Of a DNA stretch of 64,000 nt, positions 51,983 to 60,799 are shown one piece after another. Position 1 is the first letter of the stretch. Every line of letters starts with the position of its first letter. The DNA comes from Cohnella sp. GbtcB17 (GTDB taxonomy: Bacteria; Bacillota; Bacilli; Paenibacillales; Paenibacillaceae): contig NZ_JAGXJW010000002.1 of the NCBI RefSeq assembly GCF_019091135.1, forward strand, positions 124,001 through 188,000, given 5' to 3'. Under the pieces are notes generated by a model, which saw nothing but the letters and a program-made list of their open reading frames with translations, did no database searches and was not told where the DNA came from. The position numbers and the translations under genes are program-made.

Positions 51983-54900
51983 TTATTGCGGCAGGAACAG
52001 CAGTCTCTGAACGATCGCTGCGGATTCGGCGCGGGTCGCGGTCGCCTTCGGCTGGAAGCTGCCGTCGCTCATCCCGTCGACGACGCCCGCTTGCCGCATG
52101 GCGGCGATCGCTTGTACGGCGAAGGGCGAGATCGACGCCTGATCGGCAAACGAACCGGTCTGCGCAGCGGCGCCATCCGTTGATGCATGCGCCCCCGCCT
52201 TCAGCGCCGCCCGGTAGGCGAAGACCGCCATCTCCTCGCGCGTGATCGGCGTGGACGCATCGAACGTGCCGCCGCTGCGGCCCTGCACGATACCCAGCGT
52301 CTGTGCGCTGGCCGCCGCCGCGTAATACCAGGCGCCCTCCTTCACGTCGCTCAGCGTGCTCTCGGCGCTGCCGTCGATCAGGCCAAGCCCTTTCATCAGC
52401 ATCTGCACGAATTCTGCGCGCGTGACCGTTCGATTCGGCTGGAAGCTGCCGTCGCCGGTGCCTTGCACGATCTCCTTCGCTGCCAGCGCGCGGATATAGG
52501 TCTCCGCCCAAGACGCCGCCTTTAGATCGGCGAAGCCGACGTCCGCGTAAGCAACGGCGAAGCGGCTGAAATGTCCCGGCCGGAACGTGATTTGCCCTGT
52601 CACCGGATCGAATCGGGCATTCGTCACGGCCTGCGGCTCCCCGTTTTCAGACAAGTGCCAGACGACCACCTGCTCGGGCCGAGCCCCTTGCGCCAGGCTG
52701 TAGTCCAGCGATACGGCAACCGCACCCGCAGGCTGCCAGGAGGTGACCGCGCTGCCGTTCGCAGTCAGCTCAAAATCATACACCGGACTGTCGCCAAGCT
52801 TTTCCTTCGTCCCTTCGGGCAGCGTCGAGGCGTTCACCCGCTTTAAAGTCAGTGTCAGCAGCCCCGAGGCCGACGGTTCGCCGAGCAAGCCCGGTGCCTT
52901 GTCGAGCGCCAAGGTTACGACGCCCGGTCCGGATTGAATTTTCAGTGTCTTGACGCCGCCGGAGCCGGACTCGCCCCGCAATGCCCGAATCGGAAGCTCG
53001 AGGCGAATCTGCGTAGGCGTGGATTCCCCGTCGACCTTCGCGTCGATGGTCAGCGTACCGGCATCCGCCTTGGCCGATTCGGCTGCTTGGCGAACGTCCG
53101 CTTCGGACAGCTTGAACACGGCTGCGCCTTTATCGTCCGCTCGCGTCACCGCCGTCAGCCTGCCGCCGCCGACCGTCACGGAGGTACCGCCTCCGTTAGA
53201 CGACTGGCCGCCAGCTCCCGGATTTGGTGTCGGGTCGGGACTTGGGCTTGGACTTGGGCTTGGGCTTGGGCTCGGACTCGGGCACGGACTCGGACTCGGA
53301 CTCGGGCTCGGGCTCGGATCGCCCCCACCCGGCTCCTCCGCCGACGCCGTCGTGCCTGAAGCCGCAGCCGACAGCCCGGATTCGCCGCCGGCACCCAGCG
53401 CGGACACCTTGTAGTAATAGGTCGTGCCCGCCGACAGACCGTTATCGGCATAGACCGCCTCCGCGACCGATACGGCGTTGATCCGCTCGAACGGACCGGC
53501 CAATTCAGCTGCACGGTATACGTTGTACCCGGTCGCCCCGGCGGATGCCGTCCAGCTCACGTTCAGCTCCGACGTTCCGTTCTGGCCGACCGTCACGCCC
53601 GTCGGCACCGGCGGCGCTCCGTATTCGGTCACCTGAATCTCGACCCGGCCGAGCTGCGGATTCCAGAACAAAGTGCCGTCTTCCGGATACGCGATTTTCA
53701 AATAAACGGTGCCTTGCGGCAACTCCCCAAGCGTATATTGGCGATTGGTCCACAACACGCTCGTAATCGGCGAATCGAGCACGGCGGCGTCTTCGTACGG
53801 CGTCCATGTCTCTCCGTCAGACGACGTAGAAAACGCAAAATCGTAAATTTGCTCCTGATTGGAAGCGAATAATCCGTTGATCACGGCCTTGGACATGCCC
53901 GCGAATTGGTAGACGACGAACTGCTCGGGCTCCTCCCGAGTCTGAGAACGCATGAGTCGGCTCGAATCGCCGAGCACGCCGCCGTTGCCTGTATCGAACT
54001 CCACGCCGTCGGTATGCGCGAATGCGACGCTCCAGTCGTCGAGCTCGTCTACATGCGTCACCGTTGCCGTACTGGCGGTCGTCGCGCTTACCGCTGCCGA
54101 AGGCGCAGATTCTCCCGTGCTGCCCACGGATGCAATTTTGTAATAATAAGTCGTTCCCGCATCAAGCCCGGTATCCTGATACACGGTCGCCGTAACAGGA
54201 GCTTCGTTGATCTTGGCATACGGACCGTCTGCGCCGTTAGCCCTGTACACCTGATAGCCGCCGGCGCCCGGCGACGTTGCCCAGCTCAGCCGAACGGCCG
54301 TCATACCGTCCGCGCTCGCGGTTACGTTAACCGGCGCCGGCGGCGCCGCTTGCACGGCCACCCGGCTAAGCTGCGGATTCCAGAAGTTGTTCCCGCCCAG
54401 CGGGAATTCGACTTTTAAAAAGCCGGTTCCCGCCGGCATGCCTGTCAGCGAATACGTCCGGCTCGTCCAGAGCAGGCTCGCAATCGGCGTGTCGTCATGC
54501 TCGAACGCCGTGTGCGCCGTCCAGTCGGCTCCGTCCTTCGACGTATAAAACTTGAAGTCGCGGATCGCTTCGTCGTTCGAGGCGAACAACCCGGTCACTT
54601 GAGCGCTCGCCATCTCGTCGAACCGGTAAACGACGTAATCGGCGTTGGCCGGGTCGGCGGTCGACCGCATGACTCTGCTGCCGTCGCCCAGCAGCGAGCC
54701 GTTGCCCGTATCGAATTGGAGCCCTTCGCTATGGCTGTCCGCGAGCGACCAATCGTCCAGCTCGTCGACATACGCGAGCCCGTTGTCGCAGGCGCATGCC
54801 GAGTAGACAAGCTCCACCTTGGACAGCTGCGGATTATAGAAAAAGGCCTGCTCCGGCGGGTATTCGATTTTCACATAGTTCGTCCCGGCCGGGACCGCGC

Positions 54901-56959
54901 TGAGCGCATACTCGCGCTTCGTCCATAACCCGTCGTTGATCGCCGAATCGCGGCTGCTCCAGCCGAGCTGCCGGCTCCATGTCGTACCGTCCGGCGACGT
55001 GTACAGCTTAAAGTCGCTGATACGCTCGCCGTTCGTGGCGAACAGCCCCGTCACCGTCATGCCGATCATGCCGGGATAATGATAGGTGACCGTCTCTCCG
55101 CCTTCCGGCCGGAAGGACGATCTGCTGCGCATCACCCGGCTGCTGTCCCCGAGCAGCGCGGCGTTGCCCGTGTCGAACACGAGACCCGGACTGTGCGTGT
55201 CGGTCTTGCTCCAATCGTTCAAATCGTCCGTGACGACGGTCGGCGAGGCTGTGCTGACGGCATTCTCGATCTCGTAGTACACGACCCCATGATGACCGAG
55301 CGTCGGATGCAGCGTGAGCGTACCGCCACTGACCGTGGCCGTCGTCGTCGTGGGCGTCAACGCGGCCAGATTTTTATAGACGCCTTCCCTGCTGTACCAG
55401 TAATCCTTGTCCGCCTGGCCGACGAGCGCATGCGGCACCTCGACGGAATATTTGGACCAGACATTGTAGGAAGCGTCGTTTAACCCCCGGGCGGCCTGAT
55501 CCGCCCACCAGGTCGGCCAGAAGTTCGCATGCTCGTCGTCGACGATCCACTGCTTCACGGTGACGGTGCTGCCGGACAGCGGCGCGATGTTGCGAATCGT
55601 CACTGCAGGCGTCTCCCCGGAGGTCGCATTCATATCGGCGTTGTAATTGTAAAGCATGAGGCCGACCTTGTTGTCCGCGCCGTCATACCCGCCGATGCCC
55701 TCGACCTCGTTGCCCGCGCCTGCCGGAGTCCCGGACACTTGCGCGCCGATTCGCTTGTCGCCGACCATGCGGTAAGCCAGATTGGCAACATGGGCGCTGA
55801 CGGAATCGACCCCGCCCCAGATGCCTTCCGTGTTCATTCCCCACATCGAAAAGGAATCCGCGTCCCAATCGTGCATCTGCTTGAACAGTCTGGCGTCCGC
55901 GGAAGCCTGGAAGCTGTGGCCCACGACGCGCGAATACAAATCCTTGCCGTCCGGCCCCTGCAGGATTCTCCCCTCGTCGATGCCGAACTTCAAATTCGTC
56001 AGCCCGTTCTCCTGCGCGCGAAGGCGGAGCATGTTGATCGTATCCGCGAGCGTCTTGGAGGACGGGGCCGGCACGCCCGGCCGTTGGTCGTAAAACGAGC
56101 CGCTGATAAAGTCGATCTGCGTCCCGATCGCGCCCGTCTTGGCGTTGACGCCTTTGGCGACGTGGTCGATGAACTCCAGCGGGCTCCAGATGCCCGGGGA
56201 TACCGCCATCGCGTGCGCGCCGACCGTCAGGTTTTCCGGTCCGATCGCGTCCTGCAGCGCAGCCACCGTATAGTCGTACAGTTTACAATAGGCGCTGCGC
56301 GTTCCCGCAGGGTCGACCGCGCCGTCGGTGAACCAGTCGCGATTCTCGAACTCCGTCAGCACGCCCCAATCCCACGTTTTCACCTCATCGATGCCGAACT
56401 CTGCGACAAGCGCATCCGCGAGCGCTTTGATGTAGTCGTAATACACGTTGTAGTCGTCCGGAGGGCTGACGTTCACCCCAAATCCGCCGATCGCAGGATG
56501 GGCGCTGTACTTCATCGGCACGTTGCCGGTGACGATATACGGACGCAGCCCCTGCCGAACGACGTTGCCCGCCGCCTCGATCAGCGAGTCGAACTTGTAG
56601 TCCGTCAGGTTCGACCGGTCCGCGGGATCGACGAACAGATCGCGGTTCGTACTGCAGCCGGCATAGCCTTCGTAGCAGCCGCCTGTCGCCGTCATCAGCT
56701 GGACGCGGTCGATGAACGGATATCGCTCCGCGAAAAAGCCGGATGGCTGGCTCTCCGCCTCCTCCGTCCAGTGGTCGTTCAAATCCCACACCGTCAGATC
56801 GTAAAACTTGTTCGATATCGCCTGGCCCTGCGCGCCCAGGTCGAACGTGAGCTGCAGCCCTGCCGTCTCCGCGGACGACACGCCCGGCGCCGGTACCAAA
56901 GCCGAGCCGAGCGCCATCGCTACAGCGAGTACAGCGCTTACAAATTTTCGTTTCAACAT
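51983..56959 (-). CDS. S-layer-anchored giant glycosidase-like protein
   Basis: 1658 aa from ATG 56959, with GAGAGGAAG 7 bp upstream and a proper signal peptide (MLKRKFVSAVLAVAMALGSA, cut near SSA-ET); an extension to 57082 has no ribosome site. The first 580 residues are paralogous to the 863-aa protein (WGVLTEFENRDWF with Glu203 and Glu205; GIDEG with Asp328, Glu329). Then come beta modules 1 and 2, Fn3, beta module 3, Fn3, a Pro/Ser repeat linker (PSPSPSPSPCPSPSPSP), a beta domain of about 210 residues, and three SLH motifs (RTVTRAEFVQML, TPITREEMAVFAY, ATATRAESAAIVQ). It acts on an extracellular polysaccharide at the S-layer; the substrate is unknown. Confidence 0.78.
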   Translation of the reverse strand: MLKRKFVSAVLAVAMALGSALVPAPGVSSAETAGLQLTFDLGAQGQAISNKFYDLTVWDLNDHWTEEAESQPSGFFAERYPFIDRVQLMTATGGCYEGYAGCSTNRDLFVDPADRSNLTDYKFDSLIEAAGNVVRQGLRPYIVTGNVPMKYSAHPAIGGFGVNVSPPDDYNVYYDYIKALADALVAEFGIDEVKTWDWGVLTEFENRDWFTDGAVDPAGTRSAYCKLYDYTVAALQDAIGPENLTVGAHAMAVSPGIWSPLEFIDHVAKGVNAKTGAIGTQIDFISGSFYDQRPGVPAPSSKTLADTINMLRLRAQENGLTNLKFGIDEGRILQGPDGKDLYSRVVGHSFQASADARLFKQMHDWDADSFSMWGMNTEGIWGGVDSVSAHVANLAYRMVGDKRIGAQVSGTPAGAGNEVEGIGGYDGADNKVGLMLYNYNADMNATSGETPAVTIRNIAPLSGSTVTVKQWIVDDEHANFWPTWWADQAARGLNDASYNVWSKYSVEVPHALVGQADKDYWYSREGVYKNLAALTPTTTTATVSGGTLTLHPTLGHHGVVYYEIENAVSTASPTVVTDDLNDWSKTDTHSPGLVFDTGNAALLGDSSRVMRSRSSFRPEGGETVTYHYPGMIGMTVTGLFATNGERISDFKLYTSPDGTTWSRQLGWSSRDSAINDGLWTKREYALSAVPAGTNYVKIEYPPEQAFFYNPQLSKVELVYSACACDNGLAYVDELDDWSLADSHSEGLQFDTGNGSLLGDGSRVMRSTADPANADYVVYRFDEMASAQVTGLFASNDEAIRDFKFYTSKDGADWTAHTAFEHDDTPIASLLWTSRTYSLTGMPAGTGFLKVEFPLGGNNFWNPQLSRVAVQAAPPAPVNVTASADGMTAVRLSWATSPGAGGYQVYRANGADGPYAKINEAPVTATVYQDTGLDAGTTYYYKIASVGSTGESAPSAAVSATTASTATVTHVDELDDWSVAFAHTDGVEFDTGNGGVLGDSSRLMRSQTREEPEQFVVYQFAGMSKAVINGLFASNQEQIYDFAFSTSSDGETWTPYEDAAVLDSPITSVLWTNRQYTLGELPQGTVYLKIAYPEDGTLFWNPQLGRVEIQVTEYGAPPVPTGVTVGQNGTSELNVSWTASAGATGYNVYRAAELAGPFERINAVSVAEAVYADNGLSAGTTYYYKVSALGAGGESGLSAAASGTTASAEEPGGGDPSPSPSPSPSPCPSPSPSPSPSPSPSPDPTPNPGAGGQSSNGGGTSVTVGGGRLTAVTRADDKGAAVFKLSEADVRQAAESAKADAGTLTIDAKVDGESTPTQIRLELPIRALRGESGSGGVKTLKIQSGPGVVTLALDKAPGLLGEPSASGLLTLTLKRVNASTLPEGTKEKLGDSPVYDFELTANGSAVTSWQPAGAVAVSLDYSLAQGARPEQVVVWHLSENGEPQAVTNARFDPVTGQITFRPGHFSRFAVAYADVGFADLKAASWAETYIRALAAKEIVQGTGDGSFQPNRTVTRAEFVQMLMKGLGLIDGSAESTLSDVKEGAWYYAAAASAQTLGIVQGRSGGTFDASTPITREEMAVFAYRAALKAGAHASTDGAAAQTGSFADQASISPFAVQAIAAMRQAGVVDGMSDGSFQPKATATRAESAAIVQRLLFLPQ

Positions 56960-57048
56960 CGCCGTGCTTCCTCTCCCCATGAAGTTTTTCCCCGCATGAA
57001 TGCCGACAACGGGCGAATTTCCACCCAAGCATAACGAAATCGGGAGAA

Positions 57049-57091
57049 CGGCGATAGAAAACAAAATCAATAAAAACAGCATTCCGTTAAC
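57049..57091 (-). promoter_or_regulatory. Upstream element shared with the third binding-protein gene
   Basis: This copy matches the element at 46162-46207: CGGCGA, TAGAAAACAAAATCAA, then TAAAAACAGCATTCCGTTAAC against GAAAAATAGCAATTCGTCAAC (last parts shown separately). It lies 90-132 bp before the SLH gene start. No other promoter was identified in 56960-57150. Confidence 0.5.
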
Positions 57092-57150
57092 TTCTTGGCA
57101 GGCAGGAAGGCAAAAAGGCAGCGTCGAATCAGCATCTGCTGGAGAAAGTG

Positions 57151-57175
57151 GAAAAGCCCTCCACGAATGGAGGGC
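57151..57175 (-). terminator. Rho-independent terminator of the NERD helicase gene
   Basis: Minus strand: GCCCTCC-ATTCGT-GGAGGGC, a perfect 7-bp stem, followed by TTTTCC. It lies 25 bp past the stop at 57201. Confidence 0.78.
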
Positions 57176-57200
57176 GCTAACACGCTATATTCACCCAGAT

Positions 57201-59054
57201 TCAACCCATCTTCTTCGAAGCCTTTCCCTTCCTGCCCCGCTGCTCCAGCACCTCGTCCAGATACGCCGTAAACTTCGATTCGCCGCTGTAAGAGAGAAAC
57301 AGCCAATCGAGCGCCCGCGTCATTGCGCTGTAGAGCAGCGATACCTCCTTCTCCTCCGACTCCTCGAGCGGGAACGGCATGCTGTCGACGTTGACGACGA
57401 ACACCGCTCGACATTCAAACGCCTTCGCCCCGGCGATGTCGGAGAGCTTGATCGCGTCGCGTGCACGATCGGACGGCTGCGGTCCATCCGTATTTTCCGC
57501 GATTCGGTCATATGGCATGCCGGCTTCGAACAGCGCCCTGCGGATCGCGTCGACATACGAGGTATGATAGTTGTCCTTCACGCGGTATAGTATCGCCATG
57601 TCGGTATAAGGGATTTTCTGCTCGTCATGCAAATAAGCGATCCGCTCCACGACCCGCTTCAGCTCATCGCCAAATCGATCGCATCGCGCAATGACCGGCT
57701 CCGGCCCCTTGCGGTGCGTGCTGTACGGAGGGATGAGGTCGACGCCGTCGACGGAACCGTTCTGAATCTTGTGCTGCAAGGCGGAGTGCCGTTGGTAAAA
57801 ATCCCAGGCGAACTGCACGATCTGCGCCGTATTCCGGTAGTTCATCGAGAGAATGCGCGATCTGCCCCGGCGGCCTATGCCCTGCGACCGGTCTCCCGCC
57901 TGCGGATGGCGCTGCGTCTCCGGGGTCAACACGAGCCCCAGCAGCTGCAGCCACTCCGCCTCGAAGCTTTTCCCTTCGTCGACGAAAATCGCATCGTACG
58001 AGGGCAGGATCGCCTCATGCTGATCCAGCTTGTCGATCAGAACCGGGATATCCGCCTCCCGCCCGTTCAATACCGTCCTCAGCCATTCGTGAAAGCTGAA
58101 CGCCGCGATGTTCGGCTCGACGACTGCGCCGGCCTTCTGCTCTTCGAGGCGGATCAGATCCAGCAGATCCTCCGGCTCGTTCAGCAACCGCGCGATGGTC
58201 TGCCGCAGCGTCTGTGCCCGCGCGCTATCGCGGCAGAGCACGAGAATTTTCCAGTCCGGGTACTGCTTGGCGAGCCTTCTGGCGCGGGCTGCGAGCAAGG
58301 CCGTTTTCCCGCCTCCGTCTCCCGCTCGAGCCATATTTTCCTCATACGTATCCGCGGTTTGAATATGCCGAAGCGAGAGAAGCAGCTGATCCTGGTCATC
58401 GGCCGGCTGCCTGAACTCAGCGCTGATTCGCGCCTCGGCGAACAAATGCTGCCGAAGCACCCGAATATCCGCCGTCGTCAGACAGTAGCGGCTTCCGCTC
58501 CATGCCGTGAACATCCCATGTATTTTATCGATGAGGACATCTGCCGAGAATCCTGTATCCTCGGGATCGATCTCGTCGCGACACAGTACGAACTCCGGCG
58601 CGATCGCCTCGTACAAGTCATAGCGAACGAAGTCCTCCTGCTTCAATCTCGTAAATACCGTCCCGCAGCCGCACGCGAACTTAAGCTGGCCTCGAAGCTT
58701 CCCTTCCGTCTGAATCAGATCGGGATCCTGCTTCAGCCGATTGGCTACGTGCCTGGCATTGTCTCTAGCCTCGTTGTACGGATTGCGCACCGTCTCCACG
58801 CGACCGACAGCCGTATGCAGTTGCCATCCGCGCTCATCCATTTGATAGAGCATGGACGGGGTATAGTCCCTGACTTCCAGCACGACCAGCCCCAGATCCG
58901 GGCCGACGATGACGAAGTCAAGCCGCTTCCCCTCAACTTCCGGCTCATAATACACCATATAATCGCTCGGCAAATATTCCTTCAAGGTGCGAAAAAGTAG
59001 ACGTTCCCCCGCTGCCGCACTCGTCCGAATAACCTCCGGGACCATATAGGCCAT
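57201..59054 (-). CDS. NERD-domain UvrD-like helicase, probably degenerate
   Basis: 617 aa from ATG 59054 (AAAGGTG 8 bp upstream). Residues 15-125 are a NERD nuclease-related domain (GKRLDFVIVGPDLGLVVLEV), with Arg62 where the nuclease motif E-x-K has Lys. The superfamily 1 helicase region follows. The P-loop is RAGDGGGKT (Lys250), shorter than the usual GVAGSGKT context. Walker B is IFVDEGKSFEAEW, where relatives have DEGQDF. The motif III segment (family type DGAQSIY) between TPETQ and RSRILSMNYRNT appears deleted. C-terminal motifs NYRNT and LLYSAMTRALDWLFLSY are intact. It may be inactive or re-purposed. Family comparison is from memory. Confidence 0.75.
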   Translation of the reverse strand: MAYMVPEVIRTSAAAGERLLFRTLKEYLPSDYMVYYEPEVEGKRLDFVIVGPDLGLVVLEVRDYTPSMLYQMDERGWQLHTAVGRVETVRNPYNEARDNARHVANRLKQDPDLIQTEGKLRGQLKFACGCGTVFTRLKQEDFVRYDLYEAIAPEFVLCRDEIDPEDTGFSADVLIDKIHGMFTAWSGSRYCLTTADIRVLRQHLFAEARISAEFRQPADDQDQLLLSLRHIQTADTYEENMARAGDGGGKTALLAARARRLAKQYPDWKILVLCRDSARAQTLRQTIARLLNEPEDLLDLIRLEEQKAGAVVEPNIAAFSFHEWLRTVLNGREADIPVLIDKLDQHEAILPSYDAIFVDEGKSFEAEWLQLLGLVLTPETQRHPQAGDRSQGIGRRGRSRILSMNYRNTAQIVQFAWDFYQRHSALQHKIQNGSVDGVDLIPPYSTHRKGPEPVIARCDRFGDELKRVVERIAYLHDEQKIPYTDMAILYRVKDNYHTSYVDAIRRALFEAGMPYDRIAENTDGPQPSDRARDAIKLSDIAGAKAFECRAVFVVNVDSMPFPLEESEEKEVSLLYSAMTRALDWLFLSYSGESKFTAYLDEVLEQRGRKGKASKKMG

Positions 59055-59222
59055 CTCAGTCACACCTTTAACGGATTGATTGCATTTGACACTAGTATAT
59101 ATGATTTGCGGTACCTTACAGAAAATTATTCGAATTTAATCGTCTGTTCGTCGAAGTCAAATCGCCGACAAGGTGCGTTGACTACCGTCGCCCGTCCTGT
59201 CAGACGCTGCCCGGGAGTAGTT

Positions 59223-59394
59223 GCTAAAAGGCATCTATTTTCGCCGATTTTCCAAAATGAGACGCAATAAGTGTTAAAAGGCAATTAATTCGTTGGGTAG
59301 AGCCATTGTGCGAGTTGTATACGGTGGAATAACTGCCTTTTAACCACTATTCGGCCGAGCAACGGCTTGCAAAGAAAAATAACAGCCTTTTGAC
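59223..59394. repeat. Intergenic array I: two direct and two inverted copies, 50-bp steps
   Basis: GCTAAAAGGC at 59223 and GTTAAAAGGC at 59273 are 50 bp apart. Reverse copies GAATAACTGCCTTTTAAC (59327-59344) and AAATAACAGCCTTTTGAC (59377-59394) are again 50 bp apart. The consensus core is GTYAAAAGGCWNTTATTC. It is the only array in a divergent intergenic region and the only one with both orientations. The flanks 59055-59222 and 59395-59490 show nothing else. Confidence 0.75.
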
Positions 59395-59527
59395 AGCTAT
59401 TATGGATCTCGCGCAATCCGGCAGCCACACGGCAACCACTACATATGAATGATTTACCATCCGAGGAGGGTTTTAGCGAAGCTGTGCCGAAATGTGTATT
59501 CATCTTACCTTCAGGGGGTCATCGTTC

Positions 59528-59953
59528 ATGGGTCTTTTCAGCGGATTGTTCAATAACTACTCGGAAGTATCGGTCCAGGAGCTGCAGGAGAAATACGGTG
59601 CTTATCTGACGCCGAACGAGACGATTCAGACCGGCTTCAAGCTGATCCGGGACGCCTTTGTGTTCACGGAGGAACGGCTGATTCTGATCGATCATCAAGG
59701 CGTAACCGGCAGCAAAACAAGAGTCGTATCGATTCATCTGGACGCGATCTACGAGGTGACGATGGAGACGTCGGGAACCGGATTCGACGACTGCGAAGTA
59801 ACGATTCACTACATCACTTCCCCTTATCACAAGAGCAACAACATATCAGTCGCATCGTACAAGTTTGAATTCGGCAAAAAATTTAATGCGAAGCCGATCT
59901 ACACGACCTTGATGTCCATCGCCCTTGCCAATAACAAACGGTTGAACGGGTAA
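59528..59953 (+). CDS. Bacterial PH-domain protein (bPH family)
   Basis: 141 aa from ATG 59528, with AGGGGG 9 bp upstream; an earlier ATG at 59492 lacks a site. Almost the whole protein is one bacterial pleckstrin-like domain: GLFSGLFNNYSEVSVQELQE, then GFKLIRDAFVFTEERLILID, which is the characteristic stretch of this family. A barrel of strands follows (VVSIHLDAIYEVTMETSG, CEVTIHYI). There is no signal peptide or membrane segment. The molecular role of the family is unknown; members form oligomeric rings. It may be co-transcribed with the broken lipoprotein gene 6 bp downstream. Confidence 0.88.
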   Translation: MGLFSGLFNNYSEVSVQELQEKYGAYLTPNETIQTGFKLIRDAFVFTEERLILIDHQGVTGSKTRVVSIHLDAIYEVTMETSGTGFDDCEVTIHYITSPYHKSNNISVASYKFEFGKKFNAKPIYTTLMSIALANNKRLNG

Positions 59954-59959
59954 ACGACA

Positions 59960-60701
59960 GTGCAGACCTTAACACGGCTTGGCGTGACCGTTTTCGTCCT
60001 GGCAGCGATGCTGGCCGCTTCGGGCTGCGGGTTGAAGAATACGCTGGCTGGGTTGACCGGGGGAAAATGTTTCGGCGAAATCGAGTGGGTCGACTTTCTC
60101 ATGCTGAACGATGTGACGTACACGGCCAATTCCGAAGGAACAAAGGAAGTCTCGCCAGCCAAGCAAGGAGAGAAGGTCGGCGAGGTCTCGTATATGCTAG
60201 ACGATCATGCCTGTACAGACCATCAGTCAAAGAACGGCGATGCCGCCTACCTGCCGGTCGGCACGGCGATCTATGCGATCGATGAACGGCTACAAGCCGT
60301 CGTATCGGGTCATGGCGGGCGGCAAAGTGTATGAGGCCCATTCCAATCCGAATGCGAAGAAGCTCGGCGACCTGTGGGACATCGACGGGAAAATCGCCAA
60401 GGTCAGCCTAGAGAGCGGTATGGACGGCAGCCCGATCGGCGACTTCACGCCGGCAGCGTCGGCCGTCTTCGCCAGGGATCTGCCGCAGCTAAAGCTGGTC
60501 GGCTTCGATACGATCTACAAAGACAATAAGCCCGAATACGGCATTTTCCTGCGGGTGCATCTGCAGGACGGCACTTCCTTCCGGATGGTCTTCTATGAAA
60601 AGGCGAACGCCTTCACGGCCGGCGCCTATGGCACCGAAGCGATGAAATCGGTCATCGTCGGCGAGCGGACGCGGATTAAGAAGGCGGCCGGGTTGATGTA
60701 G
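59960..60701 (+). pseudogene. Lipoprotein gene broken by a frameshift
   Basis: The first part starts at GTG 59960 and has a lipoprotein leader ending in AASGC (Cys about 23), then EIEWVDFLMLNDVTYTANSE. It stays in frame to about 60280 (VGTAIYAID), after which the sense continues in another frame as NGYKPSYRVMAGGKVYEAHS to the stop at 60701 (KKAAGLM). The switch lies at about 60283-60290 (GATCGATGAACGGC) and needs one extra base removed or two added. Without it the product would be about 245 aa. The first frame otherwise stops at 60334. No family is recognised. A sequencing error cannot be excluded. Confidence 0.75.
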
Positions 60702-60708
60702 CGACGAC

Positions 60709-60755
60709 AAAAAACAGGACCGAGCTGAGGAACGCCTCAGTCTCGGCCCTGTTTC
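60709..60755. terminator. Bidirectional rho-independent terminator
   Basis: AAAACAGG-CCGAG-CTGAGG-AACG-CCTCAG-CTCGG-CCTGTTT: a long stem with two single-base mismatches, A-run on the left and T's on the right. It serves the broken lipoprotein gene and the convergent SLH gene ending at 60800. Confidence 0.88.
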
Positions 60756-60799
60756 GTTTATATGGCAGCAGCTTTGCCCAATGAAGGGCTACTGCCTTT

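Noticed and set aside
59076-59270. 64-codon plus-strand frame upstream of the PH-domain gene
   Set aside because: No ribosome site, and its 3' part runs into the first copy of array I.
57201-60701. A complete defence island (NERD helicase, PH-domain protein, lipoprotein)
   Set aside because: No partner nuclease, methylase or toxin is present, the helicase is degenerate and the genes are on opposite strands; evidence is too thin.
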